This document shows positions 22,802-33,774 of a stretch of 64,000 nt of DNA, piece by piece. A program made the position numbers and the translations under genes. The stretch comes from Hyperoodon ampullatus. Taxonomy: Eukaryota; Chordata; Mammalia; Artiodactyla; Ziphiidae. The notes under the pieces are model-generated. The model ran no database searches. It saw nothing but the letters and a program-made list of their open reading frames with translations, and was not told the DNA's origin. Position 1 is the first letter of the stretch. The number at the start of each line of letters is the position of its first letter. The DNA is taken from the NCBI GenBank assembly GCA_949752795.1, contig OX457061.1, forward strand, positions 38,844,338-38,908,337, written 5' to 3'.

Positions 22802-23254
22802 TGAAAATTCTTACATTTTGGGGATAAATCCCACTTGATGATGGTGTATGATCCTTTTAATGTATTGTTGGATTTGGTTTGCTAGTATTTTGTTAAGGAT
22901 TTTTGCATCTATGTTCATCAGTGATACTGGCATGTAATTTTCTTTTCTTTTTTGTATCTTTGTCTGGTTTTGGTATCAGGGTGATGGTGGCCTCATAGAA
23001 TGAGCTTGGGAGTTTTCCTTCCTCTGCAATTTTTTGGAACAGTTTCAGAAGAATAGGTGTTAACTCTTCTCTAAATGTTTGATAGAGTCACTTGTGAAGC
23101 CCTCTGGTCCTGGAATTTTGTGTGTTGGAAGTTGCTTAATCACAGTTTCAATTTCAGTACTTGTGATTGGTCTCTTCGTATTTTCTATTTCTTCCTGGTT
23201 CAGTCTTGGAAGATTGTACCTTTCTAAGAATTTGTCCATTTCCTTCTAGATTAA

Positions 23255-23340
23255 ATAACTTAGATTTGCAGAAACATTACAAAGATACTACAGAGAGTTT
23301 CTGTATATTCTTCACCCAATTTTAGTTTCCTTGAATGTTA
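23255..23340 (-). mobile_element. Ancient L1 (L1ME-like) 3' UTR, left part
   Basis: ACATTACAAAGATACTACAGAGAG and the following text match old L1 3' UTR. It continues at 23713 after the MLT1 LTR. Confidence 0.6.
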
Positions 23341-23345
23341 TCATT

Positions 23346-23712
23346 TGTATTAGTTTGCTCAGGTTGCCATAATAAGATATACACGCTCATTGGCTTAAAC
23401 AACAGAAATTTATTTTCTAACATTTCTTGAGGTTAGAATTCCAAGATCAAGGTGCCAGCAGGATTGGTTTCTGGTGAGACAGCTGCCTTCTTGCTGTGAC
23501 CTCATGTGGCCTTTACTCTGTGCTATGCATTCCTGGCGTCTTTTCCTCTTCTTATAAGGACACCAGTCCTATTGGATTAGGGCCCCACCCTTATGATCTC
23601 ATTTAACCTTAATTACCTCTTTAAAGGCCTTGTCTCTAAATACAGGCACACTGAGGACTAGGGCTTCAACATATGAATTTGTGGGGAGGGCGGGCACAAT
23701 TTGGTTCATAAC
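23346..23712 (-). mobile_element. MLT1-type MaLR LTR
   Basis: Antisense LTR of an old MaLR (ERVL-related) element: TGTATTAGTTTGCTCAGG at left, CTTATAAGGACACCAGTCCT in the body and GGTTCATAACA at the right end. No coding remnant. Confidence 0.9.
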
Positions 23713-24430
23713 ATCATCCTGCATTACCATGTGGCATTAAGAAACCAACACTGGTTGGTATGTTACTGTTACATATATTCCAGACTTTATTCATGTTTCC
23801 CCAGTTTTCCCATTAATGTCCTTTTTCTATTCCAGCATTCAATCTGGGATACCACCTTGCATTTAGTTGTCATCTCCTTAGCCACCTCTAAGGTTCATGA
23901 CAATTTCTCAGTTGTGTTTTTCATGATATTGACAGTTTTGATGAGTATTGGTCAGGTATTTTGTAGAATATCCATCAAATTTTGTTTGATATTTTCTAAT
24001 GACTAGACTGGATTTTTGGAATAAAATACCACAGAGGAGAAGCGCCCTTCTTGTTGCATCACATCCGGGGGTACTTGACATCCGCATAATATCACTGATG
24101 AATTATGAACACTTGGTTAAAGTAATGTTGGCCAGGTTTCTCCTCTGTAAAGTTACTATCTTTCCCTTTCCATACTGTTGGGCTGGCCAAAAAGTTCATT
24201 CGGGTTTTGCATATGGGGGAAACGAACGAACTTTTTGGCCAACTCAATATATTCTTTGGAAGCAAGTCACTAAGTCCAACCCATACTCAAAGTTGAGGAG
24301 AGTTAAGCTCTACCTCTTAGAGGGAAGTGTCTATATATATTACTTGGAATTCTTGTATAAGGAAGATTTGTCTCTTCATTTATTTATTCAATCACTTTTT
24401 TATATCAGCATATATTCATGCATATTTATT
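23713..24430 (-). mobile_element. Ancient L1 (L1ME-like) 3' UTR, split by a mariner MITE
   Basis: Old L1 3' UTR text (TTGTTTGATATTTTCTAATGAC, ACCACAGAGGAGAAGCGCCC, TTCTTTGGAAGCAAGTCAC). The MITE at 24178-24250 interrupts CCATACTG/TATATTCTTTGG. Confidence 0.7.
24178..24250. mobile_element. Palindromic mariner MITE (copy 1)
   Basis: Inverted termini TTGGGCTGGCCAAAAAGTTC and GAACTTTTTGGCCAACTCAA surround a short centre. A TA remains at the right end. It has the same family structure as 55980-56057 but with more mismatches. Confidence 0.9.
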
Positions 24431-24434
24431 TATT

Positions 24435-24638
24435 TAAAAAAATTTTTTTAAGATTTTTTTTTTGATGTGGACCATTTTTAAAGTCTTCACTGAATTTGTT
24501 AAAATATTACTTCTGTTTTATGTTTTGGTCTTTTGGGCCACAAGGCAGGTGGGATCTTAGCTCTCTGACCAGGGATCAAACCCACACCCCCTGCATTGGA
24601 AGGCAAAGTCTTAACCACTGGACCACCAGGGAAGTCCC
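24435..24638 (-). mobile_element. Older tRNA-derived SINE
   Basis: Minus strand; head GGGACTTCCCTGGTGGTCCAG and body TTGATCCCTGGTCAGAGAGC, then a distinctive 3' part (TTTTGGTCTTTTGGGCCACA on +). It is flanked by CATATTTATTTAT / CATATTTATTTTAT. Confidence 0.85.
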
Positions 24639-24639
24639 C

Positions 24640-25080
24640 ATATTTATTTTATACTTTCAGTTATAATCCAATATTATGTACTCACTTCATTGCTCAAATT
24701 GTTCCAGCTTTGGCTGTTGGGACTTTTTTCAGGTTGGATCCTGTATTCTACTTTCTTCCCACCCCCTTTCTAAAAATATTTTAATGGTGTCTTTTGTAAA
24801 TTTATCAAATCCTTTCTTTTTATAGCTTTTGCATTTTGTGTCTTAGTTTAAGACTTAAATATCTAAAGATATGTATCATTCAGGATAGGCTAGGTTATGC
24901 TGTGATGACAACCCCAACATCTTAGTGGCATGTAACAAGTAAAGGTTTATTTTTTATTCATGACACATGTCTACCACTGGTTAGTAAGAACTGTTATAAA
25001 TCTTCTTACTTTTGTGACCCAGCTAGTGGAGCATAACTACTACACATATAACTTTTAATTCAGTATAACATAACTGAAGT
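24640..25080. other. Old repeat-like sequence, no gene
   Basis: AT-rich. A stretch near 24885-24970 looks like an old DNA-transposon fragment, but I cannot name it. Confidence 0.4.
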
Positions 25081-25740
25081 CTAATTTATTTTATAATATA
25101 CACATATCTCTGTAATATGTCATAATGATTCATACATACACAGAAATGTGCACAAAGTGAACAACTTGATTAACAGCTTTGTGCATCATGGGGAAGTAAC
25201 TAGCAGATAGATTGAGAAAGAGAATATCACTATACCCTAGAAACTACTCCTTCGTGCTCTTTCCCAGTCACTCCCCTTCCAAGAATAAACACTATCATAA
25301 TTTTTAATTGCCATAGATTTGTCTGCCTTGAAATCTATTTGAATGGAATCATACTGTGTGATGAAGCCATACTCTTGTTTGGCTTCTTTCACTACAGTGT
25401 GTTATTGAGAGTCATCCATGATGTTGTGCATGGTCAAAGTTCATTCATTCATTCTTACTGGTATATAATATTCAACTTGAGAAAGTACCACAGTGTTTCA
25501 GTCCACCATTTCTAGACATTTGGTTTGTTTTCATTTTCTGGCTATTACAAATAATGATTCTATGAACCACTGTTTGTACCTTTCTTGATGAACATGTGTA
25601 TACATTTCTGTTGTATATATGCCTAGAAGTGGAATTACTAAGTCAAAAGATGTATGATGTTCATTTTTTATAAATATGGCCAGTTTTCTAAAATGGCTGT
25701 ATTTCAGCTATTATCTCGATTGCTACTGGTCAGAGGGAAA
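25080..25740 (-). mobile_element. Ancient L1 3' end
   Basis: Degenerate antisense L1 tail: CATTCTTACTGGTATATAAT, TTTCTGGCTATTACAAATAATG, CCTAGAAGTGGAATTACTAAG. Confidence 0.75.
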
Positions 25741-26060
25741 GAGAGTTCTATAGGGTTTTGTACCATCAATTAAATGGGCTGGCCTGGAAGTTGTATATTT
25801 CACCTCTGCTCATTTAATCTCAGAGGAGTCAGGACAATCCTACCATGGCCTGGAATGTAGGGAACCAGAACTATTATGTTCAGCTTTTTAATCCAGGTAG
25901 AATTTATTTTTGTTTGTGAATGGTGTGACAGAGGGAGCCTTTTTTTTAGGCAGATGATTTTCTTCAGATTTTTGTTTAAGCATATTCCACAGATTTTAAC
26001 ATAAATTCTTATTGAGATTAATTTTAAAGTAATTTGTGATGAATTGTCGTTTTATTAATT
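25740..26060. other. No feature seen
   Basis: Unique-looking AT-rich sequence. Confidence 0.4.
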
Positions 26061-26368
26061 TTGGGGGGGGCGCTGTGTTGGGTCTTTGTTGCTGTGTGGA
26101 CTTTCTCTAGTTGAGGCGAGCGGGGGCTGCTCTTTGTTGCGGTGCGCGGGCTTCTCATTGTGGTGGCTTCTCTTGTTGCAGAGCATGGGCTCTAGGCACG
26201 TGAGCTCAGTAGTTGTGGCTTGTGGGCTCTAGAGCACAGGCTCAGTAGTTGTGGCGCATAGGCTTAGCTGCTCCGCAGCATGTGGGATCTTCCTGGACCA
26301 GGGCTCAAACCCGTGTCCCCTGCATTGGCAGGCAGATTCTATAACCACTGTGCCACCAGGTAAGCCCT
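26061..26368 (-). mobile_element. Long CHR-type SINE
   Basis: Body GGGTCTTTGTTGCTGTGTGG and right-hand head GGGCTTACCTGGTGGCACAG (minus strand), with a mutation in the head. It is flanked by TGAATTGTC / TGAATTCTC, a diverged duplication. Confidence 0.9.
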
Positions 26369-27230
26369 GTTGAATTCTCTTTTAATTTCCCTTTGTTGCA
26401 AGTTATTTAGAAATGGGTTTTAAACATTTGCAGGTTGATAGATTTTTGCTTGTTGTATTTTCATCAATGAATTTCAAATTTTTTATTGTGTTAACTGTAT
26501 GATCTCTATGTATGGTCTTTGCTTTCCTGAATTTGTTGTGATTTCCTTGTGACGTAATACGTGATGACTTCAGTGAATATCCTATTTTTTGAAAAGTCTG
26601 TGCTCTCTGTTGAAAATGGTTCTCTGTATTTACTAGATCAAGTTTCTAATTACTTATTTTTTGGAGGTGTGTTAACCTTCTATTATTATGGGTTTACTAA
26701 TTTTTCCTATTTTCACTAGTTTTTGTGTTATAGATTTAAAATCTTTTGTCATAAGGTGTGTGATTGTTGTAATCTCTTGTTAGATTACATAATCATGAAA
26801 CATCTTTGTCTTTATTGCTATTTGCTGTGAATTCTATTTCTTCTGCTGTTGATATTAATATACCTGCTCTTTTTCCTAGCAACTGTATAGCATACCATTT
26901 TCTATCCTTTGATTTAAATATTTTCTATATGGTTTTGTTTTAATTATCTCTATTAAACAATATATAGGTTGAATTTTTTAAAACTCAATTTGAAAAAATT
27001 TTAATACGTGAATTTAAATATTTTGCATGTTTTATTTTTACTGATATGTTTGGACTTATTTTGTTTTCTGTTTGCCATGCTTCTTCTTGCTGTTTGGTGC
27101 CTTGATCACGTTTTCTTAGTTTTATTTTTTCACTGGCTCCAGTGATTTGAAAGGTATGAAAACTATTAAAATTCTTCTAGTGGCTCCCTTTTTAAAAATT
27201 CATTTGTAAAATATTTTAGAAATATAGGTG
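26369..27230 (-). mobile_element. Ancient L1/HAL1 ORF2 remnant
   Basis: Antisense text like GTATTTACTAGATCAAGTTT, CTTCTATTATTATGGGTTT and AATATACCTGCTC matches decayed L1 5' ORF2. No open frame. Confidence 0.55.
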
Positions 27231-27379
27231 AATATGGAGACTAACATAATTTTGGGGGAGGATGTCTGGAGCATCTTTAGACAAGATTACTCTTTTCTCC
27301 ACCTTAATTCTGTACTAATTGTTTGAGGAACATAAGAGTTAAACAGATAAAGATTAAAATGTAAGCTTTATTACTGATA

Positions 27380-27640
27380 ACATTATGGGGCTTGGTTTAT
27401 ACCTGTGTACATTTAGATCTGTAGGCAAGTGGAATTACTTACACAAGCAGTCACTGGCAACCCCAGGGATAAATTCCAGATGGTGCATCTGCAAACTGGT
27501 GGAGCCTCCATCATCTTGGATCCTTGGGCTGAACATAGCCCCCCAGCAAGAAATAGCCTCTGTTTTAAATTAAATCACTAAGATTTCAGGGTTATTTTTG
27601 CCATACCTTACTCTGACTAATAAACTCAATTCATCACAGG
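27380..27640 (+). mobile_element. Possible ancient LTR 3' end
   Basis: The end CTCTGTTTTAAATTAAATCACTAAGATTTCAGGGTT resembles the polyadenylation end of old ERVL-type LTRs. The family is not resolved and the left border is unclear. Confidence 0.4.
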
Positions 27641-27689
27641 ACATAGAGTAGACCAAAACCATACTCACTGTAGGTAGATTGGAAAAAGA

Positions 27690-28535
27690 GGAGCATGGTA
27701 GGATAATTAGGTTTCTTCTTTTGTGAATTTCTTACTCCCATCCTCTGCCCATTTATTTGTTGGGGTGTTAGCTTTTTTCTCTTTGATTTATAGTTCTTTG
27801 TAAATTCTGAATACTAATCCTTGTTGCTTTTATGCATTGTACCTATCTTCCTAGTCTGTGAGTTATCTTTTTAAATTTTGTTTTTGGGGTCTTACGTTGA
27901 GCAGAAACATTACATATTCATATAATCAAATTTCTCAATCTTTTGCTTTATAGTTTGGGCTTTTTAAGTCTTGTTTTAAAAAAATCCATCCCTACTCTAC
28001 TGTTATGAGTTATTTTTCTATATTCTAAGACTTGGCAAAGCTTTTCTTTCATAGCTAGGCTTTTAATCCACCTGAGATTTTTTTCTTCTTTGGGGGTTGG
28101 TGGCCTGTGGTATGAGATGAGGATCATGAATTTCCCCCCTCCTTCCACCCCAGACAATATGGACAACCAGTTGTCACCACACCATGTGTGTTGAGCATTC
28201 TTACTTTTCCCATTGATGTGTAATGTGTATCATAAGGGAAGCTTCTGTGTATCTGTAGTCTCTTACTGGGCTGTTGTATATAATAGATAAAGATCTAGTA
28301 TATTTGTTCCAATTCTACAAGCCTAAATTATTGTAAGTTTTAATATTTGGTAGGGCAAGGGCTCCCTTCTTGTTTGTTTTCAAAATGGTCTCGGTTCTTC
28401 TTGGCCCTGTGATCTTCTAGATTAATTCTGGGATCAGCTTGTTAGGTTCTGTGGAAAGCTCTGTTGAGAGTTTGATAAGAGTTGCATTTAGTTTGAGGGA
28501 AATTACCATCTTTGTGACATTGAATCTTCCCATTA
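27690..28535 (-). mobile_element. Ancient L1/HAL1 remnant
   Basis: Antisense decayed ORF2 3' part: CTGCCCATTTATTTGTTGGG, TTAATCCACCTGAGATTTTT, GACATTGAATCTTCCCATTA. Confidence 0.7.
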
Positions 28536-28551
28536 AAAACCTGCTTTATGG

Positions 28552-28664
28552 GGGGTGGGTGTGATGAATTGGGAGATTGGGATTGATATATATAAACTAA
28601 TATGTATAAAATGGATAACTAATAAGAACCTGCTGTATAAAAAAATAAATAAAATAAAATTTTT
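28552..28664 (+). mobile_element. Short L1 3'-end-derived element with its own tail
   Basis: About 115 bases: GGGGGGTGGGTGTGATGAAT, GATTGGGATTGATATATATA, AACCTGCTGTATAAAAAAAT, then an A/T-rich tail AATAAATAAAATAAAA. It matches an internal piece of L1 3' UTR that ends early. Near-identical flanks AAAAACCTGCTTTAT (about 28537) and AAAAACCCTGCTTTAT (about 28665) look like a target duplication. Confidence 0.7.
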
Positions 28665-28679
28665 TAAAAACCCTGCTTT

Positions 28680-29760
28680 ATCTTTCCATATGTCCATAAA
28701 TAATTAAGCACTTATATTTCATAAATTAGTTATTACAAGTAGTATTTAGAAAAACTCCTGGTTTTTGTGTTAATCATCTATATCCAGAAAGTTTACAAAC
28801 ATTTATTTATTTATTCTAATAGTTTGTCTACAGATGCTTTTGTAATTTCTAAGCAGACGATCGTCTGTAAATAAGGACAATTTTGTTTCTTCCTTTCTAA
28901 GTCTTCTCTCTTATCTCTTTTTCTTATCTTGGCATCAGTGAATATTTCCAGTTATTACATTATTAAATAGGAGTAACGGTAGTAGGAATTTTTTTCTTGT
29001 TTTTCATTTCAGGGAGATACTTACAAAGTTAAGGCATGAGGTATATATTTTGCTAGAGGTATTTGGAAGATAATCTATCAGTTTAAGGAAGTTCTCTTTT
29101 AGTCCCATTGTATAAAGGCTTAATTGGGAATGAGTTGATTTTAATGACTTCTGTAGTTAATGACATAATTATGTGGCTTTCTTCTGTAATCTATTCATGA
29201 TGTTGGACTTTTTAATGTTGAGCCACTGGTAAGATTAATTTTCTTTTAATCTGCTATTGGCTATTTGTATTTCTTTGCTGAATTGAGTGTTCGTAGCCTT
29301 TATAGATTTTTATTTTCTGTTGGGTTGTTATATTGCTTTACAGATACTTTTTATTAGTTGTGATGGTTAGCCCTTTATTATATATTTTCTGTAAGTTTCT
29401 GTTGCTTTTTTTCCTTTATAACTTTTGAGTTTTGTGTCATGCTTAAAAACCCCATTTAAATTGTAAAATTATTTGCTATAATTTTATAGTTATCTGACAG
29501 CTTTTAAAAACTTATTTTAACTGGTATTTGTTTTATATAGTATGTGAGATTGGAACCTCATTTTCTTTTCATACTTACAGACATTTGTCCCTTATTGAAT
29601 ATGGCTTTCTTTGTGACTGATTTGAAAAACCAGTTTTCTCATATACTAGGTTTTCATATATGCCTGGGTTCATATTTCTATGTTGCTGTGCTAAAATAGT
29701 ATTGTTTTAATTACTCTTGCTTTATATTAAGGCAAGTCTCTGAGGCAGGAATTTAAAAAT
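28680..29760 (-). mobile_element. Ancient L1/HAL1 remnants
   Basis: Two decayed antisense pieces, about 28800-29270 (ORF2 middle) and 29270-29760 (ORF2 3' part; CTTATTGAATATGGCTTTCT, GTTTTAATTACTCTTGCTTT). No open frame. Confidence 0.6.
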
Positions 29761-29773
29761 CTCAAGCTTCACC

Positions 29774-29975
29774 CAAATAGCCTGTGTTCAGATCCTAATT
29801 CTGCTACTGTACAGGTTTTGTGACTCTGCTCAGGTTAGTCATTTTGCCTCTTTAAGGTTAGGTTTCCTTTCTGGGAAAATATTGATAACTGTAGTAGTAT
29901 TTGCTTTGTAGGTTGTAATGAGCTTATTAATATAATACCTGGCACTAAACTCTCAATAATTGTTAGCTGCCATTG
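29774..29975 (+). mobile_element. MIR SINE
   Basis: AGCCTGTGTTCAGATCCTAATTC, TTTTGCCTCTTTAAGG and ACCTGGCACTAAACTCTCAA match the tRNA-derived head, core and end of MIR, sense. Confidence 0.88.
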
Positions 29976-30417
29976 TTTTAGGGGGTACTGCTTCTTCTTA
30001 TTAATCAGTAGTTTTATGAACATTTCTTCTTCTGCTCCCCTTGGTCACTACTTATCTCAAAGAATGAGGGACTAGTAATAGATGAGAGCGATAGCTATTG
30101 ACCCTCTCTGAGGGACAGTCACTGTTCAGGTGGAGCCTGTTCTTTGGCCTGTTCTCTCTTGTTCCCAAGGGGTGTGAATTCTCCCTTCTGCTTGTCTTAC
30201 AGGTAGCTCACCAAGGGTAGACTTCCCTATCCAATAGAGAAGCCTTGCACTTCTCCACTTCCTCTGCCAGGACTTGTGAAGTCAGTCTAGTTCCAGGGGG
30301 GAACAGAAATAGTGAGAAGTTCATTGTGTCCATAGTAGAGTTATTTTAATCATTTATACTAAAACGTAGATACTGTATTATCATTGCCACCTGACTGCTA
30401 CATATATTTCTCAATTG
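29976..30417. other. No feature seen
   Basis: Unique-looking sequence; no supported gene. Confidence 0.4.
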
Positions 30418-30425
30418 GTTTAGAA

Positions 30426-30899
30426 CAGTGGTCCCCAACCTTTTTGGCACCAGGCACCAGTTTCGTGGAAGACAGTTTTTCCAAGGACGGGGCAGGGGAG
30501 GGAGGGAATGGTTTCAGGATGATTCAAGCACATTGATTTATTATGGTCTCTGTGCAGTCAAACCACTCTGCTAATGATAATCTGTATTTGCAGCCGCTCC
30601 CTAGCTCACTGCGTCAGCTCCACCTCAGATGATCAGGCATTAGATTCTCATAAGGAGCGCGCAGCCTAGATCCCTCCCACGCACAGTTCACAGTAGGGTT
30701 CACGCTCCTATGAGAATCTAATGCCACCGCTCATCTGACAGGGGGTAGAGCTCAGGCGGTAATGCCAGCAATGGGGAGCGGCTGTAAATACAGATGAAGC
30801 TTTGCTTTCTTGCCCGCTGTTCACCTCCTGCTGTGCGGCCCGGTTCCTAACAGGCCACGGACCAGTACTGGTCCATGGCCTGGGGTGTGGGGACCCTTG
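30426..30899. mobile_element. Non-autonomous hAT-type DNA transposon
   Basis: Ends CAGTGGTCCCCAACC and (inverted) CAAGGGTCCCCACACC are imperfect terminal inverted repeats. The 8-base duplication GTTTAGAA flanks it at 30418-30425 and 30900-30907, as expected for hAT. An internal palindrome pairs 30637-30659 with 30703-30724. No transposase frame. Confidence 0.85.
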
Positions 30900-30959
30900 G
30901 TTTAGAACATACCTCTCTCTGTTTTATGATTAACTGTCCCCCAGATAGCTAGTTGTTAT

Positions 30960-31206
30960 GCAGGAAAATGTTATTCATTTATTTAACAAATATTTATTAA
31001 AGAAAGAAGTAGTAAACTGGAGGCCCAAAAGCCAAACCAGAACTGTAGACAAATTTGGCACAAGGATGGATTTTGAATGTTTTTGTCAGTATTTTAAAAC
31101 CATGAGATTTCATTTCTTTCTACTCTATTGTATCAGTCAAAGAAGCAGGAATGGTGACATTATGTGATGGGGTATAGAGGGAAGAGAGTTTACCACTTCA
31201 GTTTTT
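30960..31206. other. No feature seen
   Basis: Unique-looking sequence up to a small tandem duplication. Confidence 0.4.
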
Positions 31207-31254
31207 GACAACAAACACATTAAAGGGAGGACAACAAACACATTAAAGGGAGGA
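31207..31254 (+). repeat. 24-base tandem duplication
   Basis: ACAACAAACACATTAAAGGGAGG occurs twice in tandem with no mismatch. Confidence 0.9.
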
Positions 31255-31298
31255 TACGTGTGTTTACAATAGGATTATAAGTTTAATCATCAACTTTT

Positions 31299-31497
31299 TT
31301 TTTTTGCTGTACTCGGGCCTCTCACTGTTGTGGCCTCTCCCGTTGCGGAGCACAGGCTCTGGACGCGCAGGCTCAGCGGCCATGGCTCACGGGCCCAGCC
31401 GCTCCGTGGCATGTGGTATTTTCCCGGACCGGGGCACGAACCCGTGTCCCCTGCATCGGCAGGCGGACTCTCAACCACTGCGCCACCAGGGAAGCCC
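31299..31497 (-). mobile_element. CHR-type SINE with target duplication
   Basis: It is flanked by TAATCATCAACTTTT (31284-31298) and TAATCATAAACTTTT (31498-31512), one mismatch. Confidence 0.95.
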
Positions 31498-31512
31498 TAA
31501 TCATAAACTTTT

Positions 31513-31980
31513 AAGCAAAACGTAAAGAGACCTGTTTTCTAGCTCCAGGTTTCTAATAAATAGCTCTCATCCCAGCACTCTAGCCTCTGTTGTAGTTTAT
31601 CACAATATGACTCTAACAATAGAATTTTGAGAATATATTGTGCAGAGATAATTGGACATAAAAAATCAGTGATTCCTCCCCGACCTGTAATATATAAAAT
31701 ATTTCCTAGGGAACTGAATTTCAGGTTTGGACTTGGAGGGAAAACCTCTCCCCATTTTCCTTCCAGTTTTATTTGGGTTTGTTAAAAGAAACTGGATTTC
31801 AAGAGATGGTAGCAAGCAAGAGGTTACTAAGCAGTTCTGTTATTTAAATGTGTGCAAAGGACATTTTCCATATTGTCTTATACTACGTTTACTGAATGCT
31901 TCATATCTTGATGAAGAGTCAGCCTTGGAAAAACACTTTTAGCCCACAGGTTCACTTTTCAAAAGCTTCATAATTTTGAA
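31513..31980. other. No feature seen
   Basis: Unique-looking sequence; short open frames without recognisable protein. Confidence 0.4.
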
Positions 31981-32515
31981 TAGGTAATATATGTTACAAA
32001 ATTCAAAAGTTACAAAAACGAATAAATCTTTCTTACCCTTCCCTATATACAGATACTCAGTTTCCCCTTATAAAGGCAAACACCAGTTTCTTGTGTTTCC
32101 TTCCAGAGATATGCAAGGTTTCATATACAATCATATACATTTGTGTTTTAAATACACACCTATAAATCATCCAGCCTGTAAACACCTATAAAGCTGTCCA
32201 TCTTGGCAATCTTGCCCGTATTCAATTTTCAGTCTTGGAAATTTCTGCCAAATTGCCCTTTGTTGCCCTTCATGGAGGTTGTCCCAGTTTATGTTCTAAC
32301 CCACAGGCAGTGAGAGTACCTGTTTCCCCACCTCACCAACACAGTGCCTTATCAAACTCCTTTCATTTTTGCCAGTCTGAAGGAAAAGTAGTTACTTGTA
32401 GTTTAAATTTGCATTTTCGCAATAACATAAAATTGAAGTTGGGCATCTTCTTGAGATGTACTTAAAATATTTTTCCAGTTTATCCCTTGAATTTGTGTTT
32501 ATTGCCATGAAGACC
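31981..32515 (-). mobile_element. Ancient L1 3' region
   Basis: Decayed antisense L1: TTTCTGCCAAATTGCCCTTT, GAGAGTACCTGTTTCCCCAC, TTATCAAACTCCTTTCATTTTTGCC. Confidence 0.65.
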
Positions 32516-33169
32516 ATTTAAAAATGTTTATTAGTTTAACAGATTCTCATGGCTTTTAGATTTTGTTTCATTTAGAAAGGCATTCTTTATTAAAAAATAA
32601 TTAATGGTTTTGTTTTTTTACATTTAAAGTCTTTGATCTGTCTGGAAGTTTAAATAAGGGTAGTAGGTATGCAGCTTTACTTTTGAGGCAAAAATGTATA
32701 TATTGTGATATATAATGTGTATATTGTATTGAGATGATAAATAAAGTGTAATTCTTGGGAAAGAGTTGTTACTGTATTGCTTGTTCGTTTTAAGAGAGAG
32801 TCATTGAAAATTTTTTTCACGGATTATTAAAGTAACACTTTTCTGTAGGAAATTTAGAAGAATACAGGAGGGAATCAAAATCAACCATAATCCCACTACC
32901 ATATTATATATAACAAAATTGGGACCGTACTCATACTGCAACTTATTTTTTTCTCACTTGAGACTAACATAGGAACTTAGGTTTAGAAAATAAATTGTCG
33001 TTTAGCATGGTGTCAGAATTTTTTTCAACCATCCTAATATTTTTCTGAGGCGAAATCTGAGGCCTTTAGAGGAATGAATGACCTCGGCTTTAGGCATACC
33101 TTTAAATTTTGAACAGTTTTAAAGTGCTCCATTTTAAATGAGACACCAGCATTCAGGCGAGTCCGACAT
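32516..33169. other. Upstream flank of the CpG island
   Basis: AT-rich. About 32820-32960 is an L1ME-like old fragment (AACCATAATCCCACTACC). No gene seen on either strand. Confidence 0.4.
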
Positions 33170-33256
33170 TCAGCTGGTTTCGACTCGAGAGAGGACGGAG
33201 CTCCAGGCCGGCCGGGGTCCTCGAGCCTGGCCGCTGGCCTCTCAGCCCAGCCTGGC

Positions 33257-33277
33257 TGCAGTGCCCCCTGGTGGCGG
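33257..33277 (-). promoter_or_regulatory. Probable CTCF binding site
   Basis: Read on the minus strand the site is CGCCACCAGGGGGCACTGCA, which fits the CTCF core CCACCAGGGGGC with the usual downstream bases. It lies at the upstream edge of the CpG island, about 500 bases before the start codon. Binding is inferred from the motif only. Confidence 0.65.
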
Positions 33278-33774
33278 AGGCAAGGGCGGCCAAACACGAG
33301 GCTGAGGGTCAGATCCACCGCTGAACCCTTCTCTTCCGAGAAATCCTTTTAGTCGCTTTGGGAGCCGCTTTCTTTCACAAGGCCCGCATTTGCCTGTCTG
33401 ACCCATTGCCGCACATGCCGACTTTGAGCGCAGAATTGCGGCGCTAGAGCGCCCTGGCGCTGCAGACGACCGCCAGGTGTCCCCGAGGCGGGGCGAAGCT
33501 CAGCCCCGGCGCCTGGGGCTGGTTTCCGCGCCCCGCTCCCTCGCTACCCTGTCTGGGGAGTTAGAGAAGTTTTGAACTTCCGGGTTGGCTCTCCCGGGCT
33601 TGTGGTGTGGTGGCCAGCCGAAGGGCGTCGCTGTGCCCAGTGTTTGGGCGTGTCCCTTTAAACTTTTTTGTTTTTTAAACTTCGGGAGTGTGGTCACGGC
33701 CCTCCTCTCTCTGCGGGCTGCTCCCTGGCCACCCAGTCCTTCCCTCCGCCCCGCCTTCCAGATGCCGTGGAGTC

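Larger units (their letters stand above)
19944..23250 (-). pseudogene. L1 ORF2 remnant (RT and C-terminus), broken
   Basis: RT-region text is visible as [20 protein letters not shown] and [18 protein letters not shown] near 21800-21965 (the FADD box reads FADN). The C-terminal [20 protein letters not shown] lies near 20300-20485. Frames change repeatedly. Confidence 0.88.
19577..23254 (-). mobile_element. 5'-truncated L1 with three SINE insertions
   Basis: Antisense L1 3' UTR (from about 19577) and the 3' two-thirds of ORF2 (19944-23250). It ends abruptly in the ORF2 region at about 23250 and lacks most of the endonuclease, ORF1 and 5' UTR. A short AAATAACTT-like match flanks it (about 19584 and 23255). 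ORF2 is broken by many stops and by SINEs at 21453, 22102 and 22457. Confidence 0.9.
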
